Positions 39,532 to 48,707 of a stretch of DNA of 64,000 nucleotides are shown here, piece by piece. The translations under genes were made by a program, and so were the position numbers. The number at the start of each line of letters is the position of its first letter. Within the stretch, counting starts at the first letter, position 1. The DNA is taken from positions 1-64,000 of the forward strand of contig JAFUQU010000050.1 in the NCBI GenBank assembly GCA_017472255.1, read 5' to 3'. Source of the DNA: Clostridia bacterium (GTDB taxonomy: Bacteria > Bacillota > Clostridia > Oscillospirales > CAG-272). The notes beneath the pieces were generated by a model, which had not been told where the DNA came from, did not search any database, and saw only the letters and a list, made by a program, of their open reading frames with translations.

Positions 39532-40824
39532 ATGAAACGCAGGCTGACGCTGTGTCCGCTGACCAACCGGCGGGACGGACATATTCTATTTCTTTTCTGT
39601 TTCGTATTTTACTTTACCCTCTACTTCGGCAGGCTGAATCTGTCGGCGGCCATCACCGAAATCACCACCACCGGCGTGCTGGAGAAGGATGCGGCGGGTT
39701 TGATCAGCACCGCGTTCTTCGTGGTCTACGGCTGCGGGCAGCTTGTCAACGGCTTCCTCTCCGACCGTCTGCCGCCCTTTAGCCTTGTGACCGGCTGCTT
39801 TCTTTTCGCGGGAATCGCCAATCTGGGAATGTACGCCGCCGCGCTGACGAGAGCGCCGCTGACCGTCTATCTGATTGTCTGGGCGATAAACGGCTACGCC
39901 CAGTCCGCCGTCTGGCCGACGATGATCCGCATCGTTTCCACTGTTCTGCCCGAGGAACAGCGCATTTCGGCGGGAACGAATATGATGGCGACCACCGCCA
40001 TCGGAACGGTGCTGTCCAACCTGATTTCTTCGGGCATCATGAAGCTGTGGGGCTGGGAGGAATGCTTCCTTCTGCCCGGCGTGATTCTGCTGGGGGCGGC
40101 TTTGATCTGGTTCTTCGGCACGCTGTCGATCAGCCGCCGCTGTGTGCGCTGGGAGAATGTGCCCGCCGTACAGACTTCCCAAAAGCGGAAGGACGACCGC
40201 CCGCTGCCCCGGCGTATCCGGGAAAGCGAGCTTCTGGGGCTGATGATGCGGTCGGGCGCGCTTGTCATGCTGCTGTCGATCTGCTGCTTTGCCATCATCA
40301 AGGACGGCATCACCGTCTGGGCGCCCACGATCATCACCGAAACCTTTGTCACCGAGCCGAGTCTGGCGGTGGCGCTGAACACCTTCATTTCGCTTGCCAG
40401 CGTGTTCGGCGCGGGGCTGTCCAAGCTGGTGATGGAAAAATGGCTGCACGATGAAATGAAATCGGCGGCGGTGCTCTTTGCGGGAGCGGCAGCGGCACTG
40501 CTTCTGATGATGACGGTGGGGACGAAGTCGCTGGTGCTGATGCTGGCGCTTTTCGCGGTGATTATCGTCTGTCTGCTGGGCATCAATACCATGTTCATCA
40601 GTCTGGTGCCCCTACGCTTCGGCAAATACGGACTGTCCTCCACCATGACGGGCATTCTCAACTCCACCGCCGCCGTATCCTGCGGCGTATCCACCTATCT
40701 GGCGGGTCTGCTGGCGAAGTCGGCGGGCTGGGGAGTGACCATCGCCGTATGGCTGGCGCTGGCGTTGATCGGGTTGGCGATCACGGCAAAGCTGATCGCC
40801 CGATGGATGCGCTTCAAGGAATGA
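39532..40824 (+). CDS. MFS transporter, organophosphate:phosphate antiporter type
   Basis: A 430-residue, 12-helix major facilitator protein. The N-terminus carries the OPA/GlpT-like signature FYFTLYFGRLNLSAAITEI, followed by VVYGCGQLVNGFLSDRLPP between helices 2 and 3 and a cytoplasmic loop rich in Arg/Lys near the middle (about residues 205-235). Such proteins exchange glycerol-3-phosphate, hexose-6-phosphate or related esters for phosphate. AAAAGAGG precedes the ATG. Transcribed alone from a promoter at 39468. Exact substrate cannot be inferred. Confidence 0.88.
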   Translation: MKRRLTLCPLTNRRDGHILFLFCFVFYFTLYFGRLNLSAAITEITTTGVLEKDAAGLISTAFFVVYGCGQLVNGFLSDRLPPFSLVTGCFLFAGIANLGMYAAALTRAPLTVYLIVWAINGYAQSAVWPTMIRIVSTVLPEEQRISAGTNMMATTAIGTVLSNLISSGIMKLWGWEECFLLPGVILLGAALIWFFGTLSISRRCVRWENVPAVQTSQKRKDDRPLPRRIRESELLGLMMRSGALVMLLSICCFAIIKDGITVWAPTIITETFVTEPSLAVALNTFISLASVFGAGLSKLVMEKWLHDEMKSAAVLFAGAAAALLLMMTVGTKSLVLMLALFAVIIVCLLGINTMFISLVPLRFGKYGLSSTMTGILNSTAAVSCGVSTYLAGLLAKSAGWGVTIAVWLALALIGLAITAKLIARWMRFKE

Positions 40825-40831
40825 TAAGGAA

Positions 40832-40872
40832 GAAACCATCTGTCTTTCAAACGGGGACAGATGGTTTCTTTG
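40832..40872. terminator. Bidirectional terminator
   Basis: GAAACCATCTGTC pairs with GACAGATGGTTTC across an 11-base loop; T-rich on the plus side. Confidence 0.85.
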
Positions 40873-42264
40873 TTAATCAGCAATTTCATCCCCGAGACGT
40901 TTGCGCAGTCGGCGCGTCAGAATGATATAGCAGGTTAGGTGTACAAGGAATGTGACCAGCCATGAGATGGGATAGGAGATGTAGATCGTCTCGATGATAT
41001 GGAACTCGGGAACCTGGAAAATGGTTGCAATCCAGACCAGCCGCAGACCGCAGGCGCCGATTAGCGACACAATCATAGGCAGGAAGGAATAGCCGATGCC
41101 GCGCAGACCGCCCATCATGACATCCATCATGCCGCAGAGGAAATAGGTGGTCGCTACAAAGCCAAGGCGCAGCATTCCCGCTTCCACGACCTGCTGGGTG
41201 TCCGAGTAGATCCAGAGCAGCTTGTCGCCAGCCAGGTAGAGCAGATTGCCCAGAACCAGTCCGGTGACAAAGACGCAGGCCTGACCGACCAGCATGGTGC
41301 GGATGATTCGCTTGTATTTGTGCTGCCCCAGATTTTGGCTGGTGAAGGAGAGGGTTGCCTGATAGAAGGCGTTCATCGCCACGTAGACGAAGCCCTCCAG
41401 ATTGGCCGCCGCGCCGTTGCCCGCCACCACGATGTCGCCGAACAGGTTGATGGACGACTGAATGACCACGTTGGACAGGGAAAACAGCGTGCCCTGAAGT
41501 CCGGCGGGAACACCAACGCGGACAATCTGAATCAGCTTTGCCTTATTGATGCACAGTTTTTTCGGATCCAGGCGGATGCCGCCGCTCTCGCGCAGCAGAC
41601 AGCGCACCACCAGCAGCGCCGACAGCGTCTGGGAGATGATGGTAGCCAGCGCCACGCCCGCCACGTCCATATGGAAGACAATGACGAAAAACAGGTTCAG
41701 CACCACATTCAGCACACCGGCGATGATCAGATAATAGAGCGGGCGTTTAGTATCGCCGATGGCGCGAAGCAGTGCCGCGCCGAAGTTGTAGACGGTGGTG
41801 GAGGTCATGCCCACAAAGTAGATTCGCAGGTAGACCGACGCCAGCTCAAGCACGTTGTCCGGCGTCTGCATCCAAATCAGCAGCTGGCGTGCCCCGATGA
41901 GACCCACGAAGGTGAGGAACACACCGGCAATAATGCTGATAAGAATGGAAGTATGTACGGTTTGAGACAGCTCCTCGTCGCTTTTTGAACCGAAGAAGCG
42001 GGCTGCCAGTACGTTAGAGCCGACGGAAAGTCCCATGAACAGACCGGTGAGCAGGTTGACCAACGAGCCGTTGGAGCTGACCGCAGCCAGCGAAGCGTCG
42101 CCGCAGAACTGTCCCACGACGATGATGTCCGCCGCGTTGAACATGAGCTGCAGGATGCTGGACAGCATCAGCGGCAGGGAGAAGGCGAGCATTTTGGGCA
42201 GGATAGCGCCGGTGGTCATATCCATCTGATAATGACCGGTGGATTTTCGGGTGATGGTTTTCAT
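40873..42264 (-). CDS. MATE family efflux transporter, downstream copy
   Basis: A 463-residue, 12-helix multidrug and toxin extrusion protein (cation-coupled). Family features: MDMTTGAILPKMLAFSLPLM at the start, MFNAADIIVVGQFCGDASLA and the repeat-half equivalent with QSSINLFGDIVVAGNGAAAN. It is ~12 bases after a paralogous MATE gene on the same strand. The N-terminal STGHYQMDMTTG and the neighbour's SVGRYQIDMCSG align, so the pair arose by tandem duplication. Drug or metabolite specificity unknown. Confidence 0.93.
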   Translation of the reverse strand: MKTITRKSTGHYQMDMTTGAILPKMLAFSLPLMLSSILQLMFNAADIIVVGQFCGDASLAAVSSNGSLVNLLTGLFMGLSVGSNVLAARFFGSKSDEELSQTVHTSILISIIAGVFLTFVGLIGARQLLIWMQTPDNVLELASVYLRIYFVGMTSTTVYNFGAALLRAIGDTKRPLYYLIIAGVLNVVLNLFFVIVFHMDVAGVALATIISQTLSALLVVRCLLRESGGIRLDPKKLCINKAKLIQIVRVGVPAGLQGTLFSLSNVVIQSSINLFGDIVVAGNGAAANLEGFVYVAMNAFYQATLSFTSQNLGQHKYKRIIRTMLVGQACVFVTGLVLGNLLYLAGDKLLWIYSDTQQVVEAGMLRLGFVATTYFLCGMMDVMMGGLRGIGYSFLPMIVSLIGACGLRLVWIATIFQVPEFHIIETIYISYPISWLVTFLVHLTCYIILTRRLRKRLGDEIAD

Positions 42265-42276
42265 GACGATCCTTTC

Positions 42277-43674
42277 TTAATCGGGCAGAAGCTCGGGATG
42301 GTCGGGCGGCATATGCTTTTTGCGATGGCGCAGCACCAGAACGAAGCAGATGCCCTCGGCGGCGGAGGTGATAACCCACGTGATGGGATAGAGAATATAG
42401 ACCATTTCAATGGTGTGATACTGCTCAATCTGAAAGATGGTCGCCAGCCATACCAGACGGAAGCAGCAGATACCCAGCACCGAAATTACGGTGGGCAGCA
42501 CCGAGCTTCCCAGCCCACGCAGTCCGCCCACGAAGCATTCCATAATGCCGCATAAATAATAGAAGGAAACGACGAACCGCAGCCGTTTGACGCCCACGGC
42601 GATGACCTCCGCGCTCTCGGAATAAATGCCGAGCAGATGGTCGGCGAGCAGGTATTCCACGCCGCCCATGAGCGCAGCGGTGGCAACGGCACAGAACAGT
42701 CCGATGAGCATGACGCGGCGGATGCGCTTGTAGTTGCGCGGCCCCGCGTTCTGACCGGTGAAGGAGGTGATAGCCTGCTGAATGGCGTTGATGGCGAAGT
42801 AGATCATGTCCTCGAAGTTGACAGCGGCCGCGTTGGCGGCGATGACCGATTCACCGAAGATGTTAATGGCAGACTGAATGACCGTGTTGGAAATCGAGAA
42901 CATGGAGGATTGCAGTCCGGCGGGCAGACCGACTTTCAGAATCTGTGTAAGCTTATCCCGGGAGATGCCGATCTGTTTGGGAATGAAGCGGATGGCGTTC
43001 GGCTCGCGCATCAGGCAGCGCAGAATCAACACCATGGAAATTGCCTGGGAAATGACCGTGGATGAAGCCACGCCCACCACATCCAGATGGAAGCAGATCA
43101 CGAAAATCAGGTTCAGAATAACGTTGATTACGCCGGACGCAAGCAGAAAAATAAAGGGACGTCTGGTGTCGCCCACGGCGCGCAGCAGAGCGGAACCGTA
43201 GTTGTAGATGGTCATGGGAATCATGCCCAGAAAATAGATGCGCAGGTAAACGGCGGCTTTATCGAGGATTTCCTCGGGCGTCTGCATCCAGATTAAGAAG
43301 GTGCGGGAACCGGTGAAACCGACGATGGTCAGCAGCGAGCCGACAATCAGGCTCAGCGCCATGGAGGTGTGAACTGTCCGTGAAAGCGCCGCGTTATCCT
43401 TCAGACCGAAATCCCGTGCCGCCACCACGTTGGAGCCGATGGAAAGCCCGAGAAACAGGTTGGTGATCAGCGAAATCAGCGATACGGTAGCGCCCACCGC
43501 CGCCAGAGAGGAATCGCCGGCGAAGCGTCCCACAACGATGCTGTCGGCGGCGGAAAAGAGAAGCTGTAAAATGTTGGAAAACATCAGCGGCAGAGCCAGC
43601 TGCAGCAGTTTAGACAGTATCGGTCCGGAGCACATATCGATCTGATACCGTCCGACCGATGCTTTTTTGTTCAT
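42277..43674 (-). CDS. MATE family efflux transporter, upstream copy
   Basis: A 465-residue MATE transporter, paralogous to the next gene, with LFSAADSIVVGRFAGDSSLA in the first half and QSAINIFGESVIAANAAAVN in the second. First gene of the two-gene operon, from the promoter at 43717-43745; a G-rich ribosome site (GGGGG) lies about 10 bases before the ATG. Two adjacent MATE monomers in one operon may give two specificities or an interacting pair; MATE proteins normally act alone. Confidence 0.93.
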   Translation of the reverse strand: MNKKASVGRYQIDMCSGPILSKLLQLALPLMFSNILQLLFSAADSIVVGRFAGDSSLAAVGATVSLISLITNLFLGLSIGSNVVAARDFGLKDNAALSRTVHTSMALSLIVGSLLTIVGFTGSRTFLIWMQTPEEILDKAAVYLRIYFLGMIPMTIYNYGSALLRAVGDTRRPFIFLLASGVINVILNLIFVICFHLDVVGVASSTVISQAISMVLILRCLMREPNAIRFIPKQIGISRDKLTQILKVGLPAGLQSSMFSISNTVIQSAINIFGESVIAANAAAVNFEDMIYFAINAIQQAITSFTGQNAGPRNYKRIRRVMLIGLFCAVATAALMGGVEYLLADHLLGIYSESAEVIAVGVKRLRFVVSFYYLCGIMECFVGGLRGLGSSVLPTVISVLGICCFRLVWLATIFQIEQYHTIEMVYILYPITWVITSAAEGICFVLVLRHRKKHMPPDHPELLPD

Positions 43675-43716
43675 ATGTAGTTTTACCCCCGGGAAAATGC
43701 GAAATACTTAACATAT

Positions 43717-43745
43717 ATTATAACGCAACCAAAGGCTTCTGTCAA
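43717..43745 (-). promoter_or_regulatory. Promoter of the MATE operon
   Basis: TTGACA (43745-43740), 17-base spacer, TATAAT (43722-43717). Confidence 0.85.
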
Positions 43746-43834
43746 GAGCCGTGCGAATTTATACGGGAATTCGGAGTATTTATGAACAAAAAGGGTTTCT
43801 TTCTGTAAAATTTATCTTGATTGCCCGTTTCTGC

Positions 43835-43863
43835 TTGCAAAAATCGGGACTTTGTGGTATAAT
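43835..43863 (+). promoter_or_regulatory. Promoter of fabD
   Basis: TTGCAA, 17-base spacer, TATAAT. Confidence 0.8.
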
Positions 43864-43919
43864 TATTATGGGTTAAATTTTGTTTGCATAATGCAATAAT
43901 ACGGAGGAATCTGAGAATA

Positions 43920-44864
43920 ATGAAAGCATCCATCGTTTTCGCCGGTCAGGGTGCGCAGACGCCCGGCATGGGAAAGGAGCTGTACGAGGCTTATCCGACG
44001 GCGCAGGCTGTTTTTGCCGAAGCAACCGACGTTTACCGCCGCGTCACCGGCTGCGACACCACACTTGAAAAAATCTGTTTTGAATACGAAAAGGACGAGC
44101 TGGACAAGACTGCCAACTCCCAGCCCGCCATCTTTACGCTGTCCATGGCGGGGCTTGCCGTGGTGCGCGAGAAGTTCCCGCAGCTTGAGATTGCATCCGC
44201 GGCAGGCTTTTCGCTGGGCGAATGCTCGGCGCTGTGCGCGGCGGGCGTGCTGGATTTCGCGTCCACCATGGAGCTGATTCTGCTGCGCGGCGACGCCATG
44301 GGCAAAGCCTGTGCCGCCACCGACGGCATGATGTGCGCCGTCATCGGCGTGGACGCTTCGGTGTGCGAAGCGGTCTGTGCCGAGCTGGCAAACGGCGGCG
44401 TGCTGCTGCCGGTCAACTACAACTGTCCCGGTCAGACGGTCATCGCCGGTGAACGTGCTCTGGTGGAGCAGGCTGCCGCGAAGCTCAAAGAGCAGGGCGC
44501 CATGAAAGTGGTTCCTCTGGCGGTACAGGGCGCATTCCATACGCCGCTGATGAACACGGGACGGGACAGCTTCGTTCCCGCCATCGAAAAGTTTAATTAC
44601 GCCGCCCCGTCGCTCAAACTGTACACCGACGTGACCGGCGCGCCCATCGATACCGTGACGCCCGCTCATTTGGGCGCGCAGATGACCTCGCCCGTCCGCT
44701 GGCAGACGATTATTGAGAATATGCTCGCCGACGGCACCGAGCTGTTCATCGAATTCGGACCGGGCAGAGTGCTTTCCGGACTGATCAAGCGTATCTCCAG
44801 AACGGCGAAGATCGTGAACATCGAGTCGCCGGAGGGCATTGAAAAGCTGGCTTCCATGCTGTAA
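43920..44864 (+). CDS. fabD: Malonyl-CoA:ACP transacylase
   Basis: Transfers malonyl from CoA to acyl carrier protein for fatty acid synthesis. It has 314 residues, starting MKASIVFAGQGAQTPGMG. The nucleophile elbow AAGFSLGECSALCAAGVL is near residue 95, the Arg site at LRGDAMGKAC, and the catalytic His at QGAFHTPLMN near residue 205. GGAGGA is 11 bases before the ATG, slightly far. Unusually, no other fab gene or ACP gene is adjacent; the next gene is pyruvate kinase 69 bases on. Confidence 0.95.
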   Translation: MKASIVFAGQGAQTPGMGKELYEAYPTAQAVFAEATDVYRRVTGCDTTLEKICFEYEKDELDKTANSQPAIFTLSMAGLAVVREKFPQLEIASAAGFSLGECSALCAAGVLDFASTMELILLRGDAMGKACAATDGMMCAVIGVDASVCEAVCAELANGGVLLPVNYNCPGQTVIAGERALVEQAAAKLKEQGAMKVVPLAVQGAFHTPLMNTGRDSFVPAIEKFNYAAPSLKLYTDVTGAPIDTVTPAHLGAQMTSPVRWQTIIENMLADGTELFIEFGPGRVLSGLIKRISRTAKIVNIESPEGIEKLASML

Positions 44865-44933
44865 AAAAACAAACAGGTCGGAAATCCGCGCCGGTAAATA
44901 TCGGCGCGGAGGACTGCCGGAAAGGAATTTCAT

Positions 44934-46691
44934 ATGGGTAAACAAAGAAAAACAAAGATTATCTGCACCATCGGCCCGGCGTCCTCCAATGTGGACACGC
45001 TGCGGGAGATGATGCTGGCTGGTATGGACGTGGCGCGGCTGAATTTCTCCCACGGCGACCATGAGAGCCACAAAAAAACAGCCGATATGGTCAAGCAGGT
45101 GCGCGATGAGCTGGGACGCTATACTGCGCTGCTGCTGGATACCAAGGGACCGGAAATCCGTCTGGGCAGGTTCGCCGCGCCGGTGACGCTCAAACGCGAT
45201 CAGGATTTCAAGCTGATTTTCGACGACACGATTTTGGGAGACGAAACGCAGGTCTTCTGTACCTATAAAGACCTGTGGCGCGACGTTTCGGCGGGCAGCC
45301 GCATTCTGATTGATGACGGCCTGGTCGAGCTGAAGGTCACGGAGGCAACTGCCGCCGGGATCGTCTGCCGCGTGGTCAACCCGGGCGTGGTGTCGAACAA
45401 CAAGGGCGTGAATGTGCCGGGCGTTCGACTGTCCATCCCCTTCCTGTCGGAGCGCGATATGTCGGACATCGAATTCGGCATCGAGCAGGATTTTGATTTT
45501 ATCGCCGCCTCCTTCACCCAGTGCGCCGAGGATATCGAGAAAATCCGCGCGCTTCTGGAAAAGCACGGCAATCACGACATCCGCATCATCGCTAAAATCG
45601 AAAACGCTGCCGGTGTGGAGAACATCGACGAGATCATTAAAGTCTCCGACGCCATCATGGTGGCGCGCGGCGACATGGGCGTGGAAATTCCCATGGAGGA
45701 GATTCCGATCATCCAGAAGAAGCTGATTTCCAAAGCCTACAACGCGGGCAAGCCTGCCATCACCGCTACCCAGATGCTGGAAAGCATGACCAAGCATCCC
45801 CGTCCCACCCGTGCCGAAATCACCGACGTGGCAAACGCCATCTATGACGGCACATCGGCGATTATGCTGTCCGGCGAAACGGCGGCGGGCGATTATCCGG
45901 TGGAAAGCGTGCGCACCATGGCGCTGATTGCCACGCGCACCGAGGGAGACATCGACTATGTGGAGCGCTTCAACCGCAACCAGCTGTCCGGCTTCTCCAA
46001 CGTGACCACCGCGATCTCCCATGCAGCCTGCACCACGGCGCACGATCTGGGCGCCAACGCCATCATCACCGTTACAAAATCGGGTCAGACGGCGCGTATG
46101 ATCAGCCGCTTTCGTCCGGTTACGCCGATCATCGGCTGTTCGCCCAGCACCAAGGTCTGCCGTCAGCTGTCCCTGTCCTGGGGCGTAACCCCCATGCGAA
46201 TCGAAGAACAGACTTCCACCGACGTGCTGTTCGAGCACGCCATAGAGCTGGCCTGCAAGAACAATCTGGTCGCTTACGGCGATCTGTCGGTAATTACCGC
46301 CGGACTTCCCATCGGTGTGCCGGGTACGACGAATATTCTGAAGGTGCAGATTGTCGGCGATGTGCTGACCAGCGGAACCGGCGTTTGGTCGGTGACGGAT
46401 ACGGTCTGCGGAAGCCTCTGCGTCTGCCGGGACGAGACTGAGGCGAAGGCAGCTTTTAAGGACGACGACATTCTGGTCATTCCGTCCACCTCCAACAAAA
46501 TCATCGACCTGCTTCGTCATGCCCGCGGCATCATCTGCGAGATGGACGGCGAGGATTCCCATGCCGCCATCGTGGGACAGGCGCTGGGCATTCCGGTAAT
46601 CGTGGGTGCGCTGGGCGCCACGAAGATTCTCAAAAGCGGCACCGCCGTTACGCTGGACGCCAAGCGCGGCATGGTCTACTACGGCGAATAA
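44934..46691 (+). CDS. pyk: Pyruvate kinase with C-terminal PEP-utiliser domain
   Basis: Converts phosphoenolpyruvate and ADP to pyruvate and ATP. The 585-residue protein begins KTKIICTIGPASSNVDTL and contains ARLNFSHGDHE, LLDTKGPEIRLG, IIAKIENAAGVENIDEI and ARGDMGVEIPMEEIPIIQKK. Beyond the usual ~475 residues a mobile PEP-enzyme domain is attached (GEDSHAAIVGQALGIPVIVG near residue 540), where the His resembles the phosphorylated His of PEP synthase/PTS enzyme I; this extension is known in Bacillus and relatives. GGAAAGG precedes the ATG. Probably cotranscribed with fabD. Confidence 0.97.
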   Translation: MGKQRKTKIICTIGPASSNVDTLREMMLAGMDVARLNFSHGDHESHKKTADMVKQVRDELGRYTALLLDTKGPEIRLGRFAAPVTLKRDQDFKLIFDDTILGDETQVFCTYKDLWRDVSAGSRILIDDGLVELKVTEATAAGIVCRVVNPGVVSNNKGVNVPGVRLSIPFLSERDMSDIEFGIEQDFDFIAASFTQCAEDIEKIRALLEKHGNHDIRIIAKIENAAGVENIDEIIKVSDAIMVARGDMGVEIPMEEIPIIQKKLISKAYNAGKPAITATQMLESMTKHPRPTRAEITDVANAIYDGTSAIMLSGETAAGDYPVESVRTMALIATRTEGDIDYVERFNRNQLSGFSNVTTAISHAACTTAHDLGANAIITVTKSGQTARMISRFRPVTPIIGCSPSTKVCRQLSLSWGVTPMRIEEQTSTDVLFEHAIELACKNNLVAYGDLSVITAGLPIGVPGTTNILKVQIVGDVLTSGTGVWSVTDTVCGSLCVCRDETEAKAAFKDDDILVIPSTSNKIIDLLRHARGIICEMDGEDSHAAIVGQALGIPVIVGALGATKILKSGTAVTLDAKRGMVYYGE

Positions 46692-46703
46692 ATCGAATAA
46701 GCG

Positions 46704-46735
46704 AAAGCGTCTGCGCACCGCGCAGACGCTTTTCT
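46704..46735. terminator. Bidirectional terminator after pyk
   Basis: AAAGCGTCTGCGC, ACC loop, GCGCAGACGCTTTT. Confidence 0.9.
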
Positions 46736-47973
46736 TATGAATTCAGCGCCGTCCGCTCCACCCCGTCAGGCAGCGTCACGGCAAAATCGGGCTTCCACAC
46801 CTCCGTGCGCATGGATTCGCCGCCGTAGTACAGCGCGTCCACGTTGTCCATCCAGACGCAGAGAATATCCTCCGGCGCGAGGGCGGCGGGGAATTCGAAG
46901 GTTATCGAAAATTCGCTGGTATCGGGGTATTTTTTCTTCCAGGACATCCCCGGCATCAGCGTTTGCACCCGACCGTCCCCGCCGATGTAATCCATCCGCA
47001 GGTTGAATTCGTGTAGCAGGGCGGCTTCCCGCTGTTCGGCGGTGAAATCGCCCATTGTTCGATTCAGCCCCAGCAGGCGGTTGGACGGGTACCACGTCAC
47101 GCCTTCGACCGGACTTTCCACAGGCTGTGTATCGCAGCGCACCACCATCGTCAGCTTCAGCGGCGTGAGGCGGATGGATTTCACAATCAGCGGCGCGTCC
47201 TCCGTGCCGATGTTCAGCTGGGGCGTGCAGGTGTAAACGTCAAGCTCGTGCTCCAGCCCGCCCAGCTGAAAGGTGATCGACAGCTCGTCGGCGATGGGCG
47301 TGATGTCCAGCTCCACCGCGTCTTCGGTGTCCACCGCCACCAATCCGCGAAGGGTCAGCGTCATTGCGTCGGAGGTCAGGCTGTTCAGCTTTTCCGCCGG
47401 GAACGTGATGTTGAACTCGAAGCCGGCGGAGAAACCGTCCTGGGCAATATGGAAAATATCCCCCGCCATAATGGCTATTCCGGGCTGCGGGCAGTTGTAC
47501 GCATAAAGCAGGGCGGGCGTGTCCCCGCGCAGGGTCATATTCTCGTACAGCACGAATTGTCCCGCCGTCTGGGGATAATCGAGGCGGCAGCGGATGTAGA
47601 CGGTGGTGTCGTCACGGAAGGCTTTGACGACGGTCAGCGTAACCTCGTTTTCGCTGTCCGATTGATCGATGACCACCGCGTTGGGGTCGATCAGCTGCTC
47701 CTCCCGGGTGAAGAACCGCCGCACCTGTTCGCCGATTTCGGTAAGCGCGGCGTTGATTTCCTCGCCGTAAGCCGCCGCGCCCACTGCCGCCGCCACGGTC
47801 AGCGACGCCGCCAAAGCAATGGCGGGAACCGTTCGGCGGCGGATTTTGCGGGGATGGACGGTCTGCTCCACCAATTGATGAATCCGCGCGGAGGATGACT
47901 TCGGCGGCGTGATCAGCGTGAGCGGGGGCAGGGAATCGGGGGGACAGGATTGCAGAATTTGAGTAAATGTCAT
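46735..47973 (-). CDS. Anti-sigma-factor-like membrane protein (DUF4179-like)
   Basis: Single-pass membrane protein, about 412 residues: a cytoplasmic N-terminal part of ~50 residues, one transmembrane helix (VPAIALAASLTVAAAVGAAAY, described by its ends, residues ~50-70), then a long extracytoplasmic domain. The layout suits the anti-sigma partner of the ECF sigma gene immediately upstream. A GTG at 47982 opens the frame, but ATG 47973 is preferred since AGGTGG lies 5 bases before it. Nine bases separate it from the sigma stop. The signal sensed is unknown. Confidence 0.75.
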   Translation of the reverse strand: MTFTQILQSCPPDSLPPLTLITPPKSSSARIHQLVEQTVHPRKIRRRTVPAIALAASLTVAAAVGAAAYGEEINAALTEIGEQVRRFFTREEQLIDPNAVVIDQSDSENEVTLTVVKAFRDDTTVYIRCRLDYPQTAGQFVLYENMTLRGDTPALLYAYNCPQPGIAIMAGDIFHIAQDGFSAGFEFNITFPAEKLNSLTSDAMTLTLRGLVAVDTEDAVELDITPIADELSITFQLGGLEHELDVYTCTPQLNIGTEDAPLIVKSIRLTPLKLTMVVRCDTQPVESPVEGVTWYPSNRLLGLNRTMGDFTAEQREAALLHEFNLRMDYIGGDGRVQTLMPGMSWKKKYPDTSEFSITFEFPAALAPEDILCVWMDNVDALYYGGESMRTEVWKPDFAVTLPDGVERTALNS

Positions 47974-47982
47974 ATTTTCCAC

Positions 47983-48492
47983 CTATAAGATAATATTGTT
48001 CGCCAGCAGACGGCGGCGGATTTCTTCCTTAGCGCGCTCCAGACGGCTCTTTACGTAAGACGGCTTCAGCCCCATCGCCGCCGCGATCTGTTTGACGGGC
48101 TGGCTGTAGTAATAGCGGCGGGTGAAGATTTCCGCGTCCGGCGGGGGCAGGGAAGTAATTACCCCGGCGATGATCTGCGCGTTGAGGCGGTCGGAAACCT
48201 CACTTTCCGGCGATTCGGCGGAGAGGGCGCCGTCCAGCTCGTCCAGCGGGTCGGCATTGTGGCGCGCTTCGGCGCGAAGGCGGTCGATGGCGCGGCGCCG
48301 GGCGAGGGTGATGATGTAGCTTTTGACGCCCGGGTCGTCCGGGTCAAAGGTTTCGCGGTTGTTCCAGAGGGTGATGAACACGTCGGCGGATGCCTCCTCG
48401 CAGTCGCGCCTGGAGCGCAGGATGCCGCTCACCACCGTCCAGACCAACGCTTCGTATTGCCGCATGAGCGCGGCGAGATCAGCTTCAGTCAT
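47983..48492 (-). CDS. ECF-type RNA polymerase sigma factor
   Basis: A 169-residue sigma factor with region 2 (LMRQYEALVWTVVSGILRSR; EEASADVFITLWNNRETFD; SYIITLARRRAIDRLRAE) and region 4 (LPPPDAEIFTRRYYYSQPVK; QIAAAMGLKPSYVKSRLERA). Complete, in contrast to the chimeric gene at 17474. GGAG lies 7 bases before the ATG. It is followed by its presumed membrane anti-sigma factor. Target promoters cannot be predicted. Confidence 0.93.
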   Translation of the reverse strand: MTEADLAALMRQYEALVWTVVSGILRSRRDCEEASADVFITLWNNRETFDPDDPGVKSYIITLARRRAIDRLRAEARHNADPLDELDGALSAESPESEVSDRLNAQIIAGVITSLPPPDAEIFTRRYYYSQPVKQIAAAMGLKPSYVKSRLERAKEEIRRRLLANNIIL

Positions 48493-48618
48493 AATGATAC
48501 TCCGGATTTGTTATTTCTATGGATAGATTCGGATGGATCGGGGAATTTGACACAGAATTTGTGTGAATATTTTGTAAATTGATTTTGCAGACAATATCGA
48601 AAAAAGTTTCGGAAGTAG

Positions 48619-48647
48619 TTGACAAACATGAAATTATGTGATATAAT
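48619..48647 (+). promoter_or_regulatory. Promoter of the third binding-protein gene
   Basis: TTGACA, 17-base spacer, TATAAT. Confidence 0.88.
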
Positions 48648-48707
48648 GATAACAGTTTCGAATATGGAACAAAAACTAAAAATAATTACGAAAAAGGAGA
48701 TCAATCT

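Noticed and set aside
43866..46718. 950-codon open frame on the minus strand
   Set aside because: Antisense to fabD and pyruvate kinase, which have unmistakable motifs; Arg/His-rich shadow sequence.
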